Shown here one piece after another: positions 1-5,721 of a stretch of DNA of 12,985 bases (the first letter of the stretch is position 1; each line of letters opens with the position of its first letter). Origin of the DNA: Methylococcales bacterium (lineage in GTDB: Bacteria; Pseudomonadota; Gammaproteobacteria; Methylococcales; Methylomonadaceae); contig SHZG01000043.1 in assembly GCA_009692395.1 (NCBI GenBank), positions 1 to 12,985 of the forward strand, in the 5' to 3' direction. The notes beneath the pieces were generated by a model that worked only from the letters and a program-made list of their open reading frames with translations, was not told where the DNA came from and did not search any database. The position numbers were made by a program, and so were the translations under genes.

Positions 1-141
1 ATTCTTGCCGCCTTATTCACCTGACTTAAATCCTATTGAACACAAATGGGCGCAAGCTAAAGCACTTAGAAGAAAGAAAAACTGCTCCACTGATACACTG
101 TTCTCTCAGCTCTTTTAAATCATTTTATTTTGCTTTGGCTA
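1..141 (+). mobile_element. IS630-family element, right-hand end (partial)
   Basis: This is the 3' end of an IS630-type insertion sequence; the rest lies before the window. It holds the last codons of the transposase and about 23 bases of AT-rich terminal DNA running into CTATAG. IS630 elements insert at TA and duplicate it. The exact end is inferred to lie at one of the TA dinucleotides at 140-143, because pilin-like coding on the opposite strand runs up to that point and stops at a TAG made by the junction. Without the left end I cannot define the terminal inverted repeat. Confidence 0.75.
2..118 (+). CDS. IS630-family transposase, C-terminal fragment
   Basis: The plus strand is open from position 2 to a TAA at 116-118 and encodes the last 38 residues of a DDE-superfamily transposase. 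The segment begins with the characteristic LPPYSPDLNPIEHKW motif. The Glu in NPIE is the third catalytic acidic residue of the IS630/Tc1-mariner DDE/DDD core. The tail after it is short and basic (RRKKN), as usual in the family. Only the C-terminus is visible, so completeness and activity cannot be judged. It is too short and open-ended to be found as a normal ORF, but the motif is diagnostic. Confidence 0.9.
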   Translation, partial: FLPPYSPDLNPIEHKWAQAKALRRKKNCSTDTLFSQLF

Positions 142-532
142 TAGTATCAGTTCGTTATGAGCAACAGGGGCAATGTCTGTTGAAAAAGTAATCACAATTT
201 CTCCCGCTTGATGGGCAGGTAAATTGGTCACTAATTCACCGTGGTGATGATAAGCGGATGCCTGTGGTGTCGGTAATATAAATACTGATGTCCTGCACAG
301 CGTCAGTGGCAGGCGGTGGTGTCCAAATAGAAGCCAACGATCTATTATCAGTGGCGTGATGACTAACGGCTATTTTTGCCGTTTCCGCCAAAGTAAGTCC
401 TTCAGTCACTTTGTCTCTTTTAACGTTACTTATATAAACAGGACGTATAATTAACGCTAATGCAATTATGACCGCAATGACTATCGCTAGTTCGATTAAA
501 GTAAATCCCTGTACTGATAGTTTAGTTTTCAT
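139..532 (-). pseudogene. Type IV major pilin-like gene, frameshifted and truncated by the IS630 end
   Basis: The gene encodes a type IVa-pilin-like protein. From the ATG at 532 the product starts MKTKLSVQG, then FTLIEL. The prepilin peptidase site is therefore G9|F10, with the conserved Glu at mature position 5, followed by a hydrophobic helix to about residue 30 and a charged alpha-helix (TEGLTLAETAK). The longer reading from 619 is rejected: the leader must start just before the cleavage site, and a sigma-54 promoter lies inside the extension. The frame stops at TGA about 236-238. One frame over, it continues with pilin-like beta-strand sequence (GELVTNLPAHQAGEIVITF, then STDIAPVAHNELIL) until a TAG at 139-141 formed at the IS junction. 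A frameshift between about 241 and 290 and loss of the C-terminus, including the usual disulfide loop, make it almost certainly non-functional. No clear ribosome binding site is seen. It could be pilA/pilE or a minor pilin; the sigma-54 promoter favours a major pilin. Confidence 0.85.
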
Positions 533-575
533 TGTATTGTTGGCGTGAAGTTGAATGTTTCTATCATTTAGATCA

Positions 576-591
576 AGCACACACTGTGCCA
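576..591 (-). promoter_or_regulatory. Sigma-54 (-24/-12) promoter of the pilin gene
   Basis: On the minus strand this reads TGGCACAGTGTGTGCT. It matches the RpoN consensus TGGCAC-N5-TTGCW, with GG and GC at the required spacing. The start of transcription should be near 564, giving a leader of about 30 bases before the pilin ATG at 532. Major pilin genes in Pseudomonas and relatives are known to be transcribed by sigma-54 with the activator PilR, so the position fits. The promoter appears intact although the gene below it is broken. Confidence 0.75.
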
Positions 592-666
592 ATTTTATGT
601 CATACAAGAAAGATAGCACAGGGCGATATTAAGCCGACTGAGCTAACATGGTGTTTCAATTAACGT

Positions 667-697
667 ATTATTTTTGTCATATTATGACGAAAATAAT
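667..697. promoter_or_regulatory. AT-rich 31-bp palindrome upstream of the pilin promoter (possible activator site)
   Basis: Two 15-base arms surround one central base, with a single mismatch (T675/G689). Each arm contains TTTT(T/C)GTCAT, so a TGTC/CGTC-like core appears in inverted orientation. It is centred about 115 bases upstream of the predicted sigma-54 transcription start, where enhancer-binding proteins such as PilR commonly bind. The PilR assignment is inference. It could alternatively be a hairpin in a transcript, but it lacks the GC-rich stem of a terminator. Confidence 0.45.
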
Positions 698-707
698 TAC
701 ATGACCT

Positions 708-746
708 GAAAAATAAAAAGAGTGGACAAAAAATCATGCCCACTCT
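708..746 (-). terminator. Rho-independent terminator after tldD
   Basis: On the minus strand a 7-bp stem (AGAGTGG at 746-740, CCACTCT at 725-719) with a 14-base loop is followed directly by TTTTTATTTTT. It starts about 10 bases after the tldD stop codon. Stem plus T-tract is a good intrinsic terminator and marks the end of this transcription unit. Confidence 0.8.
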
Positions 747-755
747 GCTACGCAC

Positions 756-2201
756 TTAAATACTCGTACCGCCCACCGTCATGCCATCAATTTTCAACGT
801 CGGTTGACCGACACCGACAGGTACACTTTGCCCTGCTTTACCGCACGTTCCCACGCCTGAATCCAGAGCCAAATCATTACCGACCATTGATATTTTGGTC
901 ATCACCTCAGGGCCGTTACCTATTAAAGTTGCACCTTTCACCGCACGGGTAATTTTGCCGTCTTCAATCAAATACGCTTCACTGGCAGAAAATACGAACT
1001 TGCCTGAGGTTATATCGACTTGTCCGCCTGAAAAATTCCGCGCATACAGCCCTTTTTTCACTGAACGAATAATCTCTTCGGGATCGCGTTGTCCTGCCAG
1101 CATATAAGTATTAGTCATGCGCGGCATCGGTAAATGCGCGTAAGATTCGCGCCGTCCGTTACCTGTCAGTTTCACACCCATTAAACGCGCATTGAGTTTG
1201 TCCTGCATATAGCCTTTCAGAATACCGTTCTCAATCAATACTGTGCTTTCGGTGGGTGTGCCTTCATCATCAATGCTTAAAGAACCGCGCCGTCCCTGTA
1301 ATGTGCCATCATCAACCACGGTACATAAATCAGAGGCAACCCGCTCACCGACGCGCCCGCTGAATGCCGATGTGCCTTTGCGGTTAAAGTCGCCTTCCAA
1401 GCCGTGACCAATCGCTTCATGTAGTAAAATACCTGGCCAGCCAGAGCCTAAGACTACAGGCATATTGCCCGCTGGAGCTTCACCTGCGTCTAAATTGACC
1501 AACGCAATTCTCACCGCTTCACGTCCGTAACCCAGCGCGGTGTCTTCATCAATAAAACACTGATAATCACAACGTCCGCCGCCGCCCATACTGCCTTGTT
1601 CACGTTTGCCATTTTCGACCACAATTACGCTGACATTCATGCGCACCAACGGACGTACATCGGCAGCCAATGAACCGTCTTGATTAGCAATCAAAACGTG
1701 TTCATATACGCCGCTGAGGCTGACTATCACTTCCTCAATACGGCTGTCAATCTGGCGGGTTTCGCTATCGACTTTTTTCAGCAGTGCAACTTTCTGGTTA
1801 TCGCTTAACGATTTTAATGGATTTAACGGCGCGTAATAATGAGTCAACGGCGTGGAATTTTTGCTTATTACATTGACTTGTGCGTTTTGTCCTAGTCTTA
1901 CAATGGCTTTCACGTTGTTAGCGGCTTCCAATAACACAGGCAATTCCAAACGGTCGCTATAAGCAAAGCCCGTTTTTTCACCTGACACCACGCGCACGCC
2001 CACGCCTTGTTCAATGCTGTGACTACCTTCTTTAATAATGCCGCTTTCCAGCACCCACGATTCAGAATGACTAGATTGAAAATAAATATCCGCGATGTCA
2101 ACAGGCGAGCTAAGCAGTTGATTGAAGATTTTTTCAATATGATGTTCCTGCAAACCCGCAGGGGCAAGGATAGCTTGTTTGGTTAGGTTTAATAGTTCCA
2201 T
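756..2201 (-). CDS. tldD: TldD, metalloprotease subunit of the TldD/PmbA (TldE) protease
   Basis: TldD is the catalytic subunit of the cytoplasmic TldD/TldE heterodimer, which degrades unfolded peptides, matures microcin B17 and processes the antitoxin CcdA in E. coli. The 481-residue product has the length of the E. coli protein. The zinc site is seen as HEAIGH at residues 261-266 (HExxxH, with flanking GxxGILL and GLEGDFNRKGTSAFSGRVGE), and the conserved C-terminal Cys is at 453 in GTCGKAGQSVP. The N-terminal domain and the GGGGRCDYQ region (207-214) are typical. The start ATG at 2199-2201 has no strong Shine-Dalgarno sequence. In relatives tldD follows yhdP or the nitrilase gene directly; here about 2.7 kb of other genes intervene. 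The partner pmbA is not in the window. Confidence 0.97.
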   Translation of the reverse strand: MELLNLTKQAILAPAGLQEHHIEKIFNQLLSSPVDIADIYFQSSHSESWVLESGIIKEGSHSIEQGVGVRVVSGEKTGFAYSDRLELPVLLEAANNVKAIVRLGQNAQVNVISKNSTPLTHYYAPLNPLKSLSDNQKVALLKKVDSETRQIDSRIEEVIVSLSGVYEHVLIANQDGSLAADVRPLVRMNVSVIVVENGKREQGSMGGGGRCDYQCFIDEDTALGYGREAVRIALVNLDAGEAPAGNMPVVLGSGWPGILLHEAIGHGLEGDFNRKGTSAFSGRVGERVASDLCTVVDDGTLQGRRGSLSIDDEGTPTESTVLIENGILKGYMQDKLNARLMGVKLTGNGRRESYAHLPMPRMTNTYMLAGQRDPEEIIRSVKKGLYARNFSGGQVDITSGKFVFSASEAYLIEDGKITRAVKGATLIGNGPEVMTKISMVGNDLALDSGVGTCGKAGQSVPVGVGQPTLKIDGMTVGGTSI

Positions 2202-2301
2202 AGGGCTTTAATCTTCAAGGGGTCAGATGCGGAGGAATATTATCAAGTAGGACTTTCATAACTTGACTAATAGATAGCTTTAACAGTGGCGTGTTGTTGA
2301 A

Positions 2302-4272
2302 TCAAAATCTTAATTGCAAATTTAATTTAAAATACAACTGTCCGTCTTTTTCAACAAATAACTGCCCGTGTCGATGTCGCGTTGTTGAGGGCGTGTCCAT
2401 TTTAATGTTTGCGTATAAATAAGTTTTAAGACTGGCTACATCAATGAGATGAAACGCAACGCAATCGCCTGTGTTTTTTATCACAATACTACCGCTGGCT
2501 TCATAATTACCGTCCCATTTACTGCCCGCAAAAAAACCTAATAACACATCGACTAATAATTTTTGCACTTTATTAATTAATGCTGCTTTATCACCGTAAT
2601 TTATTTGCTTATTAAGTTCGCCTTGTTCATGAATAAAATCGACGATTTTAATGATTGAACTAATTCTGTGTTTATAAAACGCATATAAAATATGAGCGAT
2701 AATGTCTGGCATCAATGAATCAACCATCTTTAAGTTATAAGTCATGGTGTCTTTTTCTGCACCGATATACTTAAAAATACCGCCATTATTTTCAATGGCG
2801 ATGATTCTATCTCTTAATTTAGTCGCTGTATTAATGGCGTTAATTTCATCCATTTTTTCATGACTTAATTGTTCTATTTTAAAAATAAAATTGGTATTTC
2901 CAGATGCGTTTAATAAAGTAGGTTTTGCACCTAAATATGATTTTATACCAAAGGCTTCATTGGATTTACTAATCAGTTGATTAGAAATATCTAATAAAAT
3001 ATCGGATTTTTGTGAACTAGTGCCACCTTTTACAATGTTAAACCCTAATGCGTCTTGAATGACATTAAATGAAGCAAGTTCAAATGTACCCTGTTGGCTT
3101 TTTATTTCATTTACTAACTGTGTTAATACCGTACTATTGATAATGTCTGAAATATTAATAATCCGTTTTTCACCTGTTTTTTTATGAACTATTTCGATAC
3201 TTGATTTATTGAGAATAAAAAATTCTAAATCTAAATTTTGGGTGCTGACTTTATGGATATTGAAAAAATCCGTTTTAGGGTTTAAATCTGAATCCGATAA
3301 AAAGAGTTGCTGTTCCGCTAATAATTTTATGAATAGTAGTAATTCGCTCCATTCGCCCTTGTTATGTGTTATTTTCATCACTTCTTTATTATTCAAGGTG
3401 TTCATATAAGCAATTAAATTACGTCCTACCGCTTCAACCGCATCCACTGCAACACTGTTACCTAGCTGTTTTACCGCTTGTGTATTGGCAACGGGAAAAT
3501 GAAAATCATCGGGAAAGCCCTGCATTTTTCTGGCTTCAATATACGATAATTTACGCACCACATTATCGACCAAATAAGCATCCCAATTTCTACGGTCATC
3601 AATCGGTGAACCACGACCACCTACTCGAATAGTAAAGCCAATATCACGACTGCACTGCCCACCCCAGACATCACTCATGGTGAATTTTAATGGGGTATGG
3701 ACAGGGAAATTAAAACTGCGCATGATACCTTCATTTTTAAAACCGACCATAAAGACACGCGGTCTAAGTTGGGGCAAGCCATAATCAGAGGCTTTCACTA
3801 TTTTAAAATAAAAAGAATAGCCTAATTCATGTTCTAAAATATCACGAATAATTTTAAAAGTACGTCCTGAATCATGATTAACTAAACCGCGTACATTTTC
3901 TAAAAAAAACGCTTTAGGTTGTTTGGATTCAATAATATCAACGATATTAAAAAATAGATTGCCACGTTCTGAATAGTGATTATCATTAAACCCGCGTTTA
4001 TAACCCGCCTGACTAAAAGGTTGGCAAGGAAATCCCGCACATAATACGTCAAAATCAGGAAGTTCATGGGGTGTTACTTGACGAATATCATCATTAAATA
4101 AACCACTGGCAAATAATGAGGGAGAAATAGCTTGGTAATTATATTCGTAGGTTTTTCTAGCTTCTTTATCAATTTCAGAGGCGAATACACATTCACCGCC
4201 CAAACGGTGCATGGCAAGATGAAAACCACCTATGCCAGCAAATAAATCAATAAAGGTAAAAGAATGATTCAT
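2302..4272 (-). CDS. Single-chain C5-cytosine methyltransferase-HpaII-like restriction endonuclease fusion
   Basis: One open frame of 656 codons joins both halves of a type II restriction-modification system. Residues 1-~298 are a compact C5-cytosine methyltransferase: motif I FIDLFAGIGG (7-16), motif IV GFPCQPFSQAG (80-90, nucleophile Cys83), motif VI ENVRGL (125-130), motif VIII QLRPRVFMVG (168-177), motif IX around 241-257 (ARKMQGFPDDF), motif X QLGNSVAV (269-276). Residues ~299-656 match the HpaII endonuclease family. They start at an internal Met with MKITHNKGEWSELL and include KSDILLD (422-428), GIKSYLGAKPTLLNASG (442-458), KWDGNY (585-590) and the C-terminal KLNLQLRF. Asp424 and Lys444 are my candidates for the catalytic PD-(D/E)XK residues. 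CCGG as target is inferred from HpaII homology only. Both halves look complete, with no internal stop. Base composition is clearly more AT-rich than tldD or rng, suggesting transfer. No controller gene or strong ribosome binding site is seen. A lost frameshift between two original genes is the main alternative. Confidence 0.88.
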   Translation of the reverse strand: MNHSFTFIDLFAGIGGFHLAMHRLGGECVFASEIDKEARKTYEYNYQAISPSLFASGLFNDDIRQVTPHELPDFDVLCAGFPCQPFSQAGYKRGFNDNHYSERGNLFFNIVDIIESKQPKAFFLENVRGLVNHDSGRTFKIIRDILEHELGYSFYFKIVKASDYGLPQLRPRVFMVGFKNEGIMRSFNFPVHTPLKFTMSDVWGGQCSRDIGFTIRVGGRGSPIDDRRNWDAYLVDNVVRKLSYIEARKMQGFPDDFHFPVANTQAVKQLGNSVAVDAVEAVGRNLIAYMNTLNNKEVMKITHNKGEWSELLLFIKLLAEQQLFLSDSDLNPKTDFFNIHKVSTQNLDLEFFILNKSSIEIVHKKTGEKRIINISDIINSTVLTQLVNEIKSQQGTFELASFNVIQDALGFNIVKGGTSSQKSDILLDISNQLISKSNEAFGIKSYLGAKPTLLNASGNTNFIFKIEQLSHEKMDEINAINTATKLRDRIIAIENNGGIFKYIGAEKDTMTYNLKMVDSLMPDIIAHILYAFYKHRISSIIKIVDFIHEQGELNKQINYGDKAALINKVQKLLVDVLLGFFAGSKWDGNYEASGSIVIKNTGDCVAFHLIDVASLKTYLYANIKMDTPSTTRHRHGQLFVEKDGQLYFKLNLQLRF

Positions 4273-4304
4273 ATTTCGTTGTTGTTAAGCGTCCATGTAA
4301 AAAA

Positions 4305-4886
4305 TTAAGAGCCGTTGTAGTCAAGGTTTAAATCTTCACGCAATGTTTCATATAACAGATGCAAGATTTTATCGGGGTTGGCATTTGCTCCAGTATCTAC
4401 ACCATCTGGATTACTTGATGCACCGCTTTGTTCTGCGGCGATGTTTATCATAACGGCAGTTTCGTTGCCTGATCCTTTCGCACTGATTGCATAATTGATG
4501 GTTGTATCGCTGGATAGAAAACTTAAAATACTATCAGATTCTGCGGTAGTGCTGATATAGTAAATTGTCTTGTCGCGATCATGATCAGTCAATGTTAGCG
4601 TATCTCTGTTTTGTTTAATTGCCTGTGCCAAGGCGTACCATGCTTTGTTTATCGGTAGTTTGATTCTTAATTGCAGCGGGGGTTCGGTTGTTAAATAGAC
4701 GATATCCCCTAAACCCAGTTTTTCTGGTTGCTTTTCAATGCTACTATCGTCAGTGGTATAGGTTGGATTAGACGGCAGTGTTGGTGGACGTTCAAGCTTT
4801 GATATATCGCGATAACGGCTATCTTTGTTTGTTCCACAAGAGACTAAGGCGGTAGCGAGTAATAGGCTTTTAATTAAGGTTTGCAT
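4305..4886 (-). CDS. BamC-like outer membrane lipoprotein
   Basis: The 193-residue product begins with a lipoprotein signal: positively charged start, hydrophobic stretch, then LVSC with the lipidated Cys at 17. After the Cys an unstructured stretch contains YRDISKLERPPTLP, resembling the N-terminal segment of BamC/NlpB that binds BamD. Residues about 70-150 (PLQLRIKLPINKAWYALA, then DHDRDKTIYYIS) resemble one helix-grip domain of BamC. E. coli BamC is about 344 residues with two such domains, so this version has only one. BamC is an accessory part of the beta-barrel assembly machine. Its ATG at 4884-4886 overlaps the end of the nitrilase gene by 13 bases, suggesting coupled translation. bamC usually sits beside dapA, so this place is unusual; it may be a paralogue. 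I am fairly sure of the family, less of the function. Confidence 0.68.
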   Translation of the reverse strand: MQTLIKSLLLATALVSCGTNKDSRYRDISKLERPPTLPSNPTYTTDDSSIEKQPEKLGLGDIVYLTTEPPLQLRIKLPINKAWYALAQAIKQNRDTLTLTDHDRDKTIYYISTTAESDSILSFLSSDTTINYAISAKGSGNETAVMINIAAEQSGASSNPDGVDTGANANPDKILHLLYETLREDLNLDYNGS

Positions 4887-5707
4887 ATTTTTTCACACGA
4901 AAAACGTTGATGATTTAAGACAGGGAAGGCGTTACGCACTTTTTGTAATTTTTCATGGTCGATGTCGGCACAAACAAAACCTGCACCAAATTTATAGCAA
5001 TCTAAGATAACCCCCCACGGGTCAATAATCATGCTGTGTCCAAAGGTTCTGCGACCATTTTTATGAAAGCCGCCTTGATTAGGGGCGATGACATAACACA
5101 GGTTTTCGATGGCTCTGGCACGCAGTAAGATTTCCCAATGTGCCGTGCCTGTTTCGTGGGTGAAGGCGGCAGGGATAATGAGTATGTCTACGCCTAGTTC
5201 TGTCATGTTGCGAAAGAATTCAGGGAAACGCAGGTCGTAACAGATGGCTATGCCTACGCGACCAAACGGGGAATCAATGACTAAGGGTTGTGTGCCTGCT
5301 TCAATGGAATCTGATTCGCGGTATACCTCAGTGGTATTAGGAACACTGACATCAAATAAATGCACTTTATCGTAACGGGCGACACGTTCACCGAGTTCAT
5401 TGTAAATTAAGCACGCGGCACGAACTTTATTGGGGTCATCGCCTGCAATGGGCATTGTGCCACCCACTATCCAAACGCCGTATTTTTTAGCACTGTTTGA
5501 TAAAAAGTCTTGAATAACCCCTGAGCCATCGACTTCTTTTACCTTGATTTTGTCGGTTTCATGATTGCCCACTAAGGCAAAATTTTCTGGCAAAGCAACT
5601 AGTTTTGCACCTGCCTTAACGGCTTCGGCAATCAGTTTTTCAGCTTCTAATAAATTAGAGCTAACCGTTGGGCCAGATGCCATTTGTATGGCGGCACATT
5701 TACTCAT
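4874..5707 (-). CDS. Nit-family carbon-nitrogen hydrolase (deaminated glutathione amidase / omega-amidase type)
   Basis: This 277-residue cytoplasmic enzyme belongs to the nitrilase superfamily. The catalytic triad is visible as Glu41 (LPENF), Lys114 (RYDKVHLFD) and Cys156 (ICYDLRFPE). The CYDLRFPE form is typical of the Nit1/Nit2 branch, whose members hydrolyse amides such as deaminated glutathione or alpha-ketoglutaramate; the substrate here is an inference. A longer reading from 5746 would overlap yhdP. I prefer the ATG at 5705-5707 (MSKCAAIQM) because AAGGA sits seven bases before it at 5715-5719. It starts 14 bases after the yhdP stop and overlaps the next gene by 13 bases, so it is almost certainly in the same transcript. 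The position between yhdP and tldD is conserved in many gammaproteobacteria. Confidence 0.93.
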   Translation of the reverse strand: MSKCAAIQMASGPTVSSNLLEAEKLIAEAVKAGAKLVALPENFALVGNHETDKIKVKEVDGSGVIQDFLSNSAKKYGVWIVGGTMPIAGDDPNKVRAACLIYNELGERVARYDKVHLFDVSVPNTTEVYRESDSIEAGTQPLVIDSPFGRVGIAICYDLRFPEFFRNMTELGVDILIIPAAFTHETGTAHWEILLRARAIENLCYVIAPNQGGFHKNGRRTFGHSMIIDPWGVILDCYKFGAGFVCADIDHEKLQKVRNAFPVLNHQRFSCEKICKP

Positions 5708-5714
5708 TGTGTTT

Positions 5715-5719
5715 TCCTT
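5715..5719 (-). promoter_or_regulatory. Ribosome binding site deciding the nitrilase start
   Basis: AAGGA on the minus strand, seven bases before the ATG at 5705-5707. It supports the internal Met as start rather than the one 13 codons upstream, which lies inside yhdP. Confidence 0.75.
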
Positions 5720-5721
5720 GG

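Noticed and set aside
722..952. Plus-strand open frame over the 3' end of tldD, and the other plus-strand frames within yhdP, rng and the fusion gene.
   Set aside because: They lie antisense to genes with clear conserved motifs, have no recognisable products and no ribosome binding sites; they are shadow frames.
2215..2259. A 14-codon minus-strand frame (MKVLLDNIPPHLTP) just before tldD, resembling the first residues of PIN-like toxin proteins.
   Set aside because: It is far too short to show homology, has no ribosome binding site, and may be chance or a tiny remnant; it is not listed as a gene.
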